Shown piece by piece: positions 7,670 through 13,605 of a stretch of DNA of 37,989 nucleotides. Under the pieces are notes generated by a model that was not told the origin of the DNA, did no database searches, and saw only the letters and a list, made by a program, of their open reading frames with translations. Within the stretch, counting starts at the first letter, position 1, and each line of letters begins with the position of its first letter. Source of the DNA: a virus; the IMG/VR virus record IMGVR_UViG_3300026116_000536, positions 1-37,989 of that record, one strand, 5' to 3'. Position numbers and translations under genes: made by a program.

Positions 7670-8089
7670 ATGACCCTTGCGGAACGCAAGCTCATCGCGC
7701 AGATCAATCACTGGGCTCGCCGGCACGGTTGGGAGCGGCGGGCCCGGCAGGCGTACCGCAACCCGACGCGGGATCTCACCGTGGCTTTCCCGTGCTGGTC
7801 GTCCGCCTATCAGTACTTCATCGGTGATGCCCTGGTCACGGTCGTTCGCGGACATGGCCATCAGGCGTCCACGTCCACGTACCCCGCGCGCAGCGTCACG
7901 GAGGCCGTGGACATCCTGGTGTCGGTCGGCGTCCTGCCGGAGCGCTTCCATTCGATCTACCGCGCGCTGATCGGCATGTTCGACGAGCACGCCGAGCGGG
8001 CGATGGCGTTGACCCGCGACGGCACCGCGATGCGCCCAGTTGCCGCCGTGCTCCGCGAGGCAAAGCTCTACCCCCGTCGATTTCGATGA
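7670..8089 (+). CDS. Hypothetical protein
   Basis: A 139-residue protein. Two ATGs are possible (7664 and 7670); AGAAGGG is 5-6 bases from the second, which also has the GATC-ATG context seen at other starts here, so 7670 is preferred. The protein is rich in Trp, His and Arg at its start (INHWARRHGWERRARQAY) and mixed alpha/beta later. No family recognised. Confidence 0.65.
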   Translation: MTLAERKLIAQINHWARRHGWERRARQAYRNPTRDLTVAFPCWSSAYQYFIGDALVTVVRGHGHQASTSTYPARSVTEAVDILVSVGVLPERFHSIYRALIGMFDEHAERAMALTRDGTAMRPVAAVLREAKLYPRRFR

Positions 8090-8099
8090 AAGGATCATC

Positions 8100-8240
8100 A
8101 TGACCGAAGAGAAGCGGCCGGCCGGTCACGTGCCGGCGCACGCCAAGAAACCGCCGACGTGGTTCGTGATCGGCTTTTCCGTGTTCATCGCGGTTGCCGT
8201 GGGCGGATGCCTCTACGGGTGCCTGGGAGTGATGCTGTGA
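8100..8240 (+). CDS. Small membrane protein, 46 residues
   Basis: Begins MTEEKRPAGHVPAHAKKPPT and has one transmembrane helix (WFVIGFSVFIAVAVGGCLYGCLGVML). AAAGGATC precedes the ATG. The stop overlaps the start of the exonuclease gene as GTGA. Function unknown; the position suggests co-translation with the exonuclease rather than a shared job. Confidence 0.55.
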   Translation: MTEEKRPAGHVPAHAKKPPTWFVIGFSVFIAVAVGGCLYGCLGVML

Positions 8241-9688
8241 GCGACGAGTTCGGCGCTCCCGCGGCGCGACCGAAGGACGCGGAGTACGACCGGTTTGGTC
8301 GGTACCTCCTACCCGACCCGGTAACCGGCGAGGTGACGTCGTACACCCGCGCGACCACGCTCGCCGGCACGCTCGATGACCGGTGGGCCCTCGAGGCGTG
8401 GAAGATGCGCATGGTGGCCCTGGGGCTGGGCAAGCGGCCGGACCTGCTCGCGCTCGTCGCGACCGCCCACGATCCGCACGACACGGACAAGTCGATGATC
8501 AATGACGCGTGTCAGCGCGCCCTCGAGGCGGCCGGTGGCACCGAGCGGCGTGACCTGGGTACCGCGCTGCACGCGCTGACACACTCGTACGACCGCGGCG
8601 ATCCCGCGGTCGTCGAGCCAGGCCGTGTCGTCGAGTCGCTCCGGCCCGGCCTCGCGGCCTACGCCGCGGCGATGCGGACCTACGGCCTCGAGGTCGCGCC
8701 CGACTACGTCGAGCGCAAGACGGTTGTCCCGGGTTGGGGCGTCGCCGGCACGGTGGACCGGTGCATGGTCCGCGACACCGAGGGGAAAGTCCGCGTGCTC
8801 GACATCAAGACCGGGCGGACCCTCGAGTACTCCGAGGTGTACATCGCCATCCAGCTTGCGGTGTACCAGCGCGGGTTGGCCGAGGTCGGGGTGTTCGACG
8901 AGCAGGCGCGGCGCTGGGATCCGCTCCCGCCCGGCGTGAAGCTGGACGACGCCGTGGGGTACGTGATGCACCTGCCGGGCCGGGACCCGAAGGCCGGGCA
9001 GGAGCTCGAGCCGACGCTGTACATGGTCGACCTGACTCGCGGCCGCGCGCTCGTCGAGCTCGCGCTCGACGTCCGGGGCAAGCGCAAGACGAAGGGTCTG
9101 CTCGCCCCCCTCCATCAGCCCGCGGCCAGCGCGCAACAGGTTGCCGACCGCCCGCCGGTACCGCCCGCGGACGTCGAGCTCGTCGAGCCGGTTCGGGACG
9201 TGACGGAAGCGGAACTTGCGCAGATGGCGTACGGCGGCCGGGCGCCCGACGTGGTGGTACGCGAGGCTGAGGCGATGCTCGAGGCCATCGCGGAAATCCG
9301 CGCGGCGGGCACGCTCGGCGAGCTGTCCAAGCTCTGGCGGAGGTACTCCGGGGCTGGCCTCTGGCATGGTGCCGTCGAGCAGGCGGGTATCGACCGCGGC
9401 CGGGAGATCGAGGCGGAGACCGCCCGCGCGGCAGAGGCCGCGGCGCCGTGCTCGTGCGGGCCCGGTCAGTACTGCCACCGGTCCGACTGCAAGAGCATCG
9501 ACGCCAGCGCGCTTCCCGACGTCCGCTCGCTCCTCGAGCTCGTCGCCCTGGCCAACTCCCGCGAGGAGCTCTCCGCGCTCTGGCAGCTGTGCCAGCCTGG
9601 CGGACTCCGCGAGGGGGAGTGGACGGCGGAAGTTCACGCGGCCGGCCTCGCTCGCCGCGCCCAGCTCGACGACACGGGAGCCGCCTAG
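8237..9688 (+). CDS. RecB/Cas4-like PD-(D/E)XK exonuclease
   Basis: A 483-residue protein. The nuclease core shows GTALH (about 108-112), GTVDR with D174, LDIKTG with D189 and K191, and the QLAVY motif at about 206-210, the order expected for RecB/Cas4-family nucleases, which degrade DNA ends in recombination or host DNA breakdown. From about residue 300 a Pro-rich linker leads to an additional region with CSCGPGQYCHRSDC near residue 408, possibly a zinc site, and repeated helical segments (LGELSKLWRRYS and REELSALWQLCQ are similar). The GTG start overlaps the upstream stop as GTGA. Confidence 0.85.
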   Translation: MSDEFGAPAARPKDAEYDRFGRYLLPDPVTGEVTSYTRATTLAGTLDDRWALEAWKMRMVALGLGKRPDLLALVATAHDPHDTDKSMINDACQRALEAAGGTERRDLGTALHALTHSYDRGDPAVVEPGRVVESLRPGLAAYAAAMRTYGLEVAPDYVERKTVVPGWGVAGTVDRCMVRDTEGKVRVLDIKTGRTLEYSEVYIAIQLAVYQRGLAEVGVFDEQARRWDPLPPGVKLDDAVGYVMHLPGRDPKAGQELEPTLYMVDLTRGRALVELALDVRGKRKTKGLLAPLHQPAASAQQVADRPPVPPADVELVEPVRDVTEAELAQMAYGGRAPDVVVREAEAMLEAIAEIRAAGTLGELSKLWRRYSGAGLWHGAVEQAGIDRGREIEAETARAAEAAAPCSCGPGQYCHRSDCKSIDASALPDVRSLLELVALANSREELSALWQLCQPGGLREGEWTAEVHAAGLARRAQLDDTGAA

Positions 9689-9690
9689 CC

Positions 9691-9704
9691 GTTTCACGTG
9701 AAAC
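9691..9704. other. Perfect parS partition site
   Basis: GTTTCACGTGAAAC is a perfect 14-bp palindrome and is identical to the consensus ParB-binding parS site of Streptomyces and other actinobacteria. It lies 2 bases after the exonuclease stop, in non-coding DNA. No parA or parB gene is present in the window, so a host ParB would be the expected partner. Sequence identity is seen directly; binding is inference. Confidence 0.8.
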
Positions 9705-9710
9705 CAACCG

Positions 9711-9726
9711 TGTGACCTATATCACA
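9711..9726. promoter_or_regulatory. Crp/GlxR-type binding site
   Basis: TGTGACCTATATCACA matches TGTGA-N6-TCACA exactly, including the central TA of the actinobacterial GlxR/Crp consensus. Its centre is about 72 bases upstream of the predicted start of the promoter at 9756-9784, one of the classic class I activator positions. Suggests activation by the host cAMP receptor protein. Confidence 0.65.
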
Positions 9727-9755
9727 AAAATAACACGCGCCGGAGCTTGTGGGGG

Positions 9756-9784
9756 TTGCCTACACGCACCGGCGCGTGTACACT
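9756..9784 (+). promoter_or_regulatory. Promoter with internal palindrome
   Basis: TTGCCT (-35, 9756-9761), 17-base spacer, TACACT (-10, 9779-9784). The spacer carries TACACGC-N6-GCGTGTA (9761-9780), a 20-bp palindrome touching both boxes, so a repressor bound there would block RNA polymerase. The same arrangement recurs at 10679-10707. Predicted start is near 9791. Confidence 0.7.
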
Positions 9785-10036
9785 TAGGGGTGCAAGCACA
9801 ACTAAAGAAAGTCCGGCCGGCACTCGGCGAAGCGCGATGATCTGAGGGGGGACCTCAGGGAGCGGCCAGAGTGAGGACAAAGACCCACCAGCACAGACCA
9901 GCACTACCCCACGGGCGCGTCCGGTGACGGCGCGAGTTCGGGCAGGGTTCGAATACCACCGTCAGCCCCGACGCCTGGCCAGCTCGACACTGGCAGCGCC
10001 CACGCAAGCAAGATCCCCCCACGGAAGGAACGGATC
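9785..10036 (+). other. Long untranslated leader before gene at 10037
   Basis: About 250 bases without a convincing gene. It contains a hairpin CTGAGG (9842-9847)/CCTCAG (9853-9858) and a GGTTCGAATACC sequence at 9946-9957 that resembles a tRNA T-loop but lacks a paired stem. The end (10014-10036) is the shared C-run/AAGGA leader. It could be a structured 5' leader or contain a separate small RNA; I cannot assign a known class. Confidence 0.4.
10014..10036 (+). promoter_or_regulatory. Shared start-associated leader, copy 1
   Basis: T-CCCCCC-ACGG-AAGGA-ACG-GATC directly before the ATG at 10037. AAGGA is the ribosome-binding site; the flanking C-run and GATC are conserved in copies at 10721, 11212 and (slightly changed) 14590. 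Confidence 0.6.
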
Positions 10037-10375
10037 ATGAACGAGCCGATCGAGGCGCACGTCCAGCTCAGCATCACCCACATCGAGGGCTCCGGCCCCG
10101 TGGTCGACAGCCCGGCCCACGTCAGGGCCTGGCTGGTGGCGGACGGCATGTGGACCGGCTACGCGGTCAACGGATTCGAGTTCGACGTGTGCACGACACA
10201 CGCCGATCCGGTCGCCTGCCCCGACTGCGAGCACGACGGATGTAGCGGCCCCTTCGCCAAGTACCTTGCGAAGATCGTCGGGGTGGAGGACGCGAGCCCG
10301 GTCGCCGGTGCGCGGTGCACCCGGCCGGACTGCCCGAACGCCTGGGCGGAGCACGACGCCCACGACGAGCGCTGA
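10037..10375 (+). CDS. Hypothetical Cys-rich protein
   Basis: A 112-residue protein. The first 60 residues resemble a small beta-rich domain (HVQLSITHIEGSG...WTGYAVNGFEFDVC). The second half has ACPDCEHDGCSG and RCTRPDCPNAWAEH, two Cys pairs and His residues that could form a zinc ribbon. It is the first gene after the parS/Crp promoter region and has a strong ribosome-binding site. Function unknown. Confidence 0.7.
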   Translation: MNEPIEAHVQLSITHIEGSGPVVDSPAHVRAWLVADGMWTGYAVNGFEFDVCTTHADPVACPDCEHDGCSGPFAKYLAKIVGVEDASPVAGARCTRPDCPNAWAEHDAHDER

Positions 10376-10387
10376 ACGGTTTGGAGC

Positions 10388-10409
10388 GGCGCCGGCCACG
10401 GCCGGCGCC
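10388..10409 (+). terminator. Intrinsic-type hairpin
   Basis: GGCGCCGGCC (10388-10397) and GGCCGGCGCC (10400-10409) form a very strong hairpin 13 bases after the stop of the gene at 10037. There is no U-run, as is usual in actinobacteria. Confidence 0.65.
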
Positions 10410-10603
10410 CATCCTGGCGGCTCAGCTGCCACGTCTACCGACCCCAAGACGTTAACCAGGGGAAGTGGCCGCACCGAGCACGAATGCCGGGTGCTAGGGA
10501 TTCCGCCGAAACTGGATAGCCCGACCGTGAGCGAAGTCACGAGTAAGAGCGCCACTGACAAAGGCGCGCGGTTGCCGGACCCGCGGAGAAAAAACCGGCA
10601 CAT

Positions 10604-10675
10604 TCCCGCCAGCCACGGAGCACGGCGCGATCCTCCGCGGGACGCGCCGACCGGGTTCGAGACCTGGGGCGGGAG
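10604..10675 (+). ncRNA. tRNA-like RNA 1 (72 nt)
   Basis: TCCCGCC (10604-10610) pairs perfectly with GGCGGGA (10668-10674), leaving discriminator G10675. A T-arm CCGGG-TTCGAGA-CCTGG (10651-10667, one G-U pair) has a canonical TTCRA T-loop, and the spacing between acceptor and T-stem is 40 bases as in a normal tRNA. A D-like arm GCC/GGC (10612-10614/10624-10626) with a GG loop is possible. An anticodon arm with loop CTCCGCG (Arg CCG) needs an A-A mismatch, and a long competing helix GGCGCG/CGCGCC exists, so this is either a poor tRNA-Arg or a tRNA mimic. Confidence 0.45.
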
Positions 10676-10678
10676 CGC

Positions 10679-10707
10679 TTGCCTACACGCACACTCGCGT
10701 GTACAAT
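10679..10707 (+). promoter_or_regulatory. Promoter with internal palindrome, second copy
   Basis: TTGCCT (10679-10684), 17-base spacer, TACAAT (10702-10707). The palindrome TACACGC-N6-GCGTGTA (10684-10703) has the same half-sites as at 9761-9780 but a different centre, which indicates selection on the half-sites. It drives the gene at 10744; predicted start near 10714. Confidence 0.7.
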
Positions 10708-10720
10708 TCACGGCACGACC

Positions 10721-10743
10721 TCCCCCCACGGAAGGACAAGATC
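10721..10743 (+). promoter_or_regulatory. Shared start-associated leader, copy 2
   Basis: T-CCCCCC-ACGG-AAGGA-CAA-GATC immediately before the ATG at 10744. With the promoter at 10679, the leader would be almost the whole 5' untranslated region. Confidence 0.6.
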
Positions 10744-11163
10744 ATGAGCGCACGTAGCGACCTGAACGACTTTCTCCACCACCGCGGCCAGGCTCACCGG
10801 ATCGACGAGATTCTGAGGGCGTACCGCGACGGCATGCTGACCTACTGGCTGGATCAGCACGGGCTGAACCACTTGGCGGACACGGACCTCCCGCACCTGC
10901 TCATGCTCGCGCACGCCGACGAGCAGTACGAGCAGTGCCGGCGCTGGCGCGACCTGCTCCGCGCCGCGGGCTACACGGTGCGCTTCAGCCACATCGACGA
11001 GCCGGCCCCGTTCGATCGCGAGTGGACGGCCTACGAGATCGACGCCGAGGGCGTCGAGCGCCAGCTCGCCACGTTCGACATCGACGGGTGCGGCGCCAGC
11101 TGGCACGGGCCGGACGACCTCTGGCTCGACGTGATCGGCCCGAGCGAGGGCGTCACCAATTGA
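10744..11163 (+). CDS. Hypothetical protein
   Basis: A 139-residue acidic, helical protein (DLNDFLHHRGQAHRIDEIL; LLMLAHADEQYEQCRRWRDLLRAAG). The last 50 residues are beta-like (EWTAYEIDAEGVERQLATFDIDG). It has its own promoter, operator and leader and is followed by a hairpin at 11177, so it is a single-gene transcription unit. No family recognised. Confidence 0.7.
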   Translation: MSARSDLNDFLHHRGQAHRIDEILRAYRDGMLTYWLDQHGLNHLADTDLPHLLMLAHADEQYEQCRRWRDLLRAAGYTVRFSHIDEPAPFDREWTAYEIDAEGVERQLATFDIDGCGASWHGPDDLWLDVIGPSEGVTN

Positions 11164-11176
11164 TCAGCTTCGGGCG

Positions 11177-11194
11177 GGGCCGGTACGCCGGCCC
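11177..11194 (+). terminator. Hairpin after gene at 10744
   Basis: GGGCCGG (11177-11183), TACG loop, CCGGCCC (11188-11194), 14 bases past the stop. A probable terminator or attenuator between two units that share the same leader. Confidence 0.55.
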
Positions 11195-11211
11195 TCACCG
11201 TGGAAGATCAA

Positions 11212-11234
11212 TCCCCCCACGGAAGGAAATGATC
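11212..11234 (+). promoter_or_regulatory. Shared start-associated leader, copy 3
   Basis: T-CCCCCC-ACGG-AAGGA-AAT-GATC directly before the ATG at 11235, differing from copies 1 and 2 only in the three bases after AAGGA. Confidence 0.6.
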
Positions 11235-11612
11235 ATGAGCAACTGGTATCTATGCGGGACGTGTGGCCGCGAGTTTCTCAACTACAACACTCCTCCGCGC
11301 GTCAACAATCAGTCGGCGTGCGAGGACTGCGACAACGCCACCCGTAACGGCGTCGACCGCGCGAGCCACCTCGCGTACCCGGGACTGAAGTCCTACCTCG
11401 CCAAGCGGTTCCGCCCGCTCAGCGTGGGCGACCACATCCACATGTCCGGCGAGCTGGACCCGTGGCGCTGCGATGAGGACTGCCACCGCGTCTGGTCGAT
11501 GCTGCCCGGTCAGAGTCGCGTCAACCTGGTCAACCACCGGGGCCAGATGTCCACCCTCAGCTACGGGCTGGCCGCGGGGCTCCGCGTCGAGCGCACCGAG
11601 CGTGTGTCATGA
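11235..11612 (+). CDS. Zinc-ribbon-containing hypothetical protein
   Basis: A 125-residue protein. YLCGTCGREFLNY and SACEDCDNATR form a CxxC...CxxC zinc ribbon in the first 40 residues. The rest contains GDHIHMSGELDPWRCDEDCHRVW, a second Cys/His group. Binding to nucleic acid or to a host protein is plausible; no family is recognised. Confidence 0.65.
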   Translation: MSNWYLCGTCGREFLNYNTPPRVNNQSACEDCDNATRNGVDRASHLAYPGLKSYLAKRFRPLSVGDHIHMSGELDPWRCDEDCHRVWSMLPGQSRVNLVNHRGQMSTLSYGLAAGLRVERTERVS

Positions 11613-11629
11613 CCGGCCACTACTTGAAA

Positions 11630-11645
11630 ACGAAAGGATTTTCGT
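11630..11645 (+). promoter_or_regulatory. Hairpin presenting the ribosome-binding site
   Basis: ACGAAA (11630-11635) pairs with TTTCGT (11640-11645) and leaves GGAT, the core of the ribosome-binding site of the gene at 11647, in the loop. It could modulate translation or protect the RNA end. Confidence 0.35.
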
Positions 11646-11646
11646 C

Positions 11647-11883
11647 ATGAACCCAGACGACGGCTGTCGGCACTGCGGTACAACCGACAGCACCCACCTA
11701 TCCGACTGCCCGAGCCGGCGTCGCGAGCTGGCCGGCGCCGGCCCCCGACCGAAGAGTGCCCGCGGGGCACCGTGCGACGTGTGCGAAGGGCCGTGTCGAT
11801 ACGGCCACTGCGCCGAGTGCGGCGGTCACAGCGAACACAACTGGGGCTGTCCGCAGACCGCCACGGGGGAGCGTGCGTCATGA
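11647..11883 (+). CDS. Small Cys/His-rich protein
   Basis: A 78-residue protein with ten cysteines in four groups: GCRHCG, LSDCPS, PCDVCEGPC, HCAECGGHSEHNWGC. The spacing suggests two zinc-binding knuckles joined by a basic linker. GAAAGGA lies upstream. Function unknown. Confidence 0.65.
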   Translation: MNPDDGCRHCGTTDSTHLSDCPSRRRELAGAGPRPKSARGAPCDVCEGPCRYGHCAECGGHSEHNWGCPQTATGERAS

Positions 11884-12194
11884 CCGGCCAGCGCACACCG
11901 CGGCGGGCGTGGCTCCGGAAGCTCCGCGATGAGGTGCTCAGCCTGCGGTTCGAGGTCAACCGATGGGACTGCCGCGGCACCGTGTACCTCGAGCCGGCCG
12001 AACGGACCGACCCGCGCATCTACCTACGCAAGCGCGAGCCGCACGAGTATCCGGAAAATAGCGTCAAGGCGCTGCGCGCGTCCGCCTCAAATCTGCGCGG
12101 CATCGCCTGGCGATTGAATGATCTCGCCAACGCGATGGACCGCCACTGCGCCGAGCTCGATCGGCAGGCCGCGCGGAGGAGTGTGGACGGCTGA
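11880..12194 (+). CDS. Hypothetical helical protein
   Basis: A 104-residue protein, ATGA-coupled to the previous gene. It starts very basic (MTGQRTPRRAWLRKLRDEVL) and ends with a long amphipathic helix (LRGIAWRLNDLANAMDRHCAELDRQAARR), likely a coiled coil. Unknown function. Confidence 0.65.
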   Translation: MTGQRTPRRAWLRKLRDEVLSLRFEVNRWDCRGTVYLEPAERTDPRIYLRKREPHEYPENSVKALRASASNLRGIAWRLNDLANAMDRHCAELDRQAARRSVDG

Positions 12195-12206
12195 GCTTGG
12201 GTACCC

Positions 12207-12234
12207 TCTGTGGTCGGGATATCCCGACCACAGA
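12207..12234. promoter_or_regulatory. 28-bp perfect palindrome
   Basis: From TCTGTGGTCGGGAT at 12207 to its exact complement ending at 12234, with no loop. It begins at the last base of a -10-like TACCCT (12202-12207) and ends one base into the GAAAGG ribosome-binding site of the gene at 12248. It may be an operator covering the transcription start, or an RNA hairpin next to the ribosome-binding site. Confidence 0.6.
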
Positions 12235-12247
12235 AAGGTACTCGATC

Positions 12248-12502
12248 ATGACCGACGAGAAGCCGGACGCTGAGATCACCACGAGCGTCAGCCCGCAGGG
12301 TCCCGACACCGAGGGCACCGAGCTCGTTTCCACCACGCCCGCGTGGGTCGACGAGCGCCGCGAGACCGAGGACACGCCGGACGACTCGATGAAAGCGCGT
12401 ACGAGCGCCGAATTCGAGAAGCTCGATGACGCGGAGCGCACCCGCGCCGGCCTGCCGACGCTGGCGCAGGAGCGCGAGGCAATCCAGGACGCCGGCAACT
12501 AG
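12248..12502 (+). CDS. Small acidic disordered protein
   Basis: An 84-residue protein with many Asp, Glu, Thr and Ser residues and almost no hydrophobic core, so probably disordered for the first 45 residues, followed by a charged helix (SAEFEKLDDAERTRAGLPTL). Highly acidic small phage proteins are sometimes DNA mimics or inhibitors, but that is speculation. It is expressed from behind the 28-bp palindrome and ends before a strong terminator. Confidence 0.6.
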   Translation: MTDEKPDAEITTSVSPQGPDTEGTELVSTTPAWVDERRETEDTPDDSMKARTSAEFEKLDDAERTRAGLPTLAQEREAIQDAGN

Positions 12503-12517
12503 CCAGCGCCTACGGCT

Positions 12518-12567
12518 CGCGAGGCGGGCCCGTACTCCGCTTCCCCGGAGCGCGGGCCCGCCTCGCG
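12518..12567 (+). terminator. Strong 15-bp terminator hairpin
   Basis: CGCGAGGCGGGCCCG (12518-12532) pairs perfectly with its complement at 12553-12567; the loop itself can fold (CTCCG/CGGAG). It lies 15 bases after the stop at 12502. Confidence 0.75.
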
Positions 12568-12588
12568 TCTACCCCGAGAGGTCCCCCC

Positions 12589-12696
12589 ATGTCTGATCAC
12601 CTCCCCCACATCCCACCCCCGCCGCGCGGCTGGTGGCTCGCGCTCGTCGTGATCATTGTCGTGGTCGCGATCATCGTGATCGTGAGCTCGCGGTGA
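12589..12696 (+). CDS. Tiny membrane protein, 35 residues
   Basis: Begins MSDHLPHIPPPPRGWW, then one long hydrophobic helix (LALVVIIVVVAIIVIV) closing with SSR. GAGAGG lies about 8 bases upstream. Its stop overlaps the GTG of the next gene, a predicted exported protein, as GTGA, so the two may act together at the membrane. Confidence 0.55.
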   Translation: MSDHLPHIPPPPRGWWLALVVIIVVVAIIVIVSSR

Positions 12697-13169
12697 ACGC
12701 GCGCACCCGCGTGCGCCTGGGACTCGTGGCCTTCGCCATCGCCGCGGTCGTAGCGGTCGTGGCCAGCGCGCAGTACACCGCCAACCACGCGGACGACGAG
12801 CACGGCGCCCGGCCGGCGCCCACGCCCAGCCCCGACGCTGCGGACTACCTGATTGTCGTCAAGATCACCCCTCAGCCGCGGCGCGTAGACCGCCCGGTGC
12901 TGGTGTCGATCGTGGTCGGCGGTGTCACCCTGCCGCCGGCTCCGCCGAACGGCTCAGCGCCGCACCTGCGCGGCTTCACGGAGACCGTATTCGGGACCAT
13001 GGCGACGTCGATCGTGGTCACCGTGCAGCAGACCGAGCGCCAGCGCGAGCCGTACGGCGTGCGCTGCGAGCTGTACCGCGCGCCGACCGGGCGCCCGCAG
13101 TCGCTCGTACAGGTAGCCGAAACCGCCGGCGCTGCCACGATCAAATGCGCGACCGAGAATGCCCGCTGA
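12693..13169 (+). CDS. Membrane-anchored extracytoplasmic protein
   Basis: A 158-residue protein with an N-terminal signal anchor (NARTRVRLGLVAFAIAAVVAVVASA) and a beta-rich outer domain. Two late cysteines (VRCELY, IKCATE) could form a disulfide. The strand pattern and Cys placement recall the MmpS/immunoglobulin-like accessory domains of actinobacteria, but similarity is weak. An exported early phage protein could alter the host surface, for example in superinfection exclusion; this is inference. Confidence 0.6.
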   Translation: MNARTRVRLGLVAFAIAAVVAVVASAQYTANHADDEHGARPAPTPSPDAADYLIVVKITPQPRRVDRPVLVSIVVGGVTLPPAPPNGSAPHLRGFTETVFGTMATSIVVTVQQTERQREPYGVRCELYRAPTGRPQSLVQVAETAGAATIKCATENAR

Positions 13170-13181
13170 CCGGAGGAGACC

Positions 13182-13430
13182 ATGGAATACGACACCCCCG
13201 ACGGCCTCAGCCGACCGCTGTACATCGCCCAGGCGGCCGCGGCGTACGGCGTCACGGAGAAGCACTGGCGTTGGCTGGTGAGCAACGACAAGGGTCCCGC
13301 GCCGGACCTGTATGACTGGGAGGGCCGGCCGCGCTGGTGGCTGACCACCGTACGGGACTGGCCGTACTACCCGCCTCGCCGGCCGCCACGCCGCGCTCGT
13401 CGCGACCCTGCAGGGGTTGCAGGGGGGTAG
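13182..13430 (+). CDS. Helix-turn-helix protein (Xis/MerR-like)
   Basis: An 82-residue protein. YIAQAAAAYGVTEKHWRWLVSND matches the helix-turn-helix of the excisionase/MerR-type small DNA-binding proteins, followed by a wing (DLYDWEGRPRWWLTTVRDW) and a basic tail. GGAGGAG lies 4 bases before the ATG. Without an integrase in the window a transcription-control role is more likely than excision. The -35 box of the next promoter lies in its 3' end. Confidence 0.65.
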   Translation: MEYDTPDGLSRPLYIAQAAAAYGVTEKHWRWLVSNDKGPAPDLYDWEGRPRWWLTTVRDWPYYPPRRPPRRARRDPAGVAGG

Positions 13431-13444
13431 GATCCTGGTACAGT
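13417..13444 (+). promoter_or_regulatory. Promoter for the tRNA-like RNA unit
   Basis: TTGCAG (13417-13422), 16-base spacer, TACAGT (13439-13444), giving a start near 13451. It resembles the promoters at 9756 and 10679 in its -10 (TACANT) but lacks their palindrome. It precedes 400 bases of non-coding, highly structured sequence. Confidence 0.6.
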
Positions 13445-13509
13445 CGCAGACGAGCCGCACCGGTCACCGAACCGGCCAGGACTCGGCTACGGAACCAAAA
13501 TGCACTACC

Positions 13510-13605
13510 GGTACCGCGAGCCACGGGATGGACAGTGGCACGAGCCAGGGCATGTCTTAGATTGCCGCGAGCTCGGGGGCGGGGGTTCGACTCCCCTCGG
13601 TACCA
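13510..13605 (+). ncRNA. tRNA-like RNA 2 (96 nt)
   Basis: GGTACCG (13510-13516) pairs perfectly with CGGTACC (13598-13604), discriminator A13605, CCA not encoded. T-arm: GGGGG-TTCGACT-CCCCT (13581-13597) with a canonical T-loop. D-like arm: GCCAC/GTGGC (13520-13524/13535-13539) with a 10-base loop containing two G. The third arm is too long: CGAGC/GCTCG (13541-13545/13571-13575) encloses GGCA/TGCC with an internal loop. A Lys(CUU) anticodon loop GTCTTAG can be drawn only with a bulged U. It is either a highly irregular tRNA-Lys or a tRNA mimic. Confidence 0.6.

Noticed and set aside
8309-9697. 462-codon open frame on the minus strand
   Set aside because: Antisense to the exonuclease gene, which carries all nuclease motifs; the frame is a composition artefact.
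9931-9965. Possible fourth tRNA-like element (GGTTCGAATACC)
   Set aside because: The bases on either side of the T-loop-like sequence do not form a 5-bp stem and no acceptor partner was found.
10266-10757. Plus-strand open frame through the gap 10376-10743
   Set aside because: It would run through a terminator hairpin, the tRNA-like element, a promoter and the leader of the next gene, with Arg/Pro-rich sequence and no family match.
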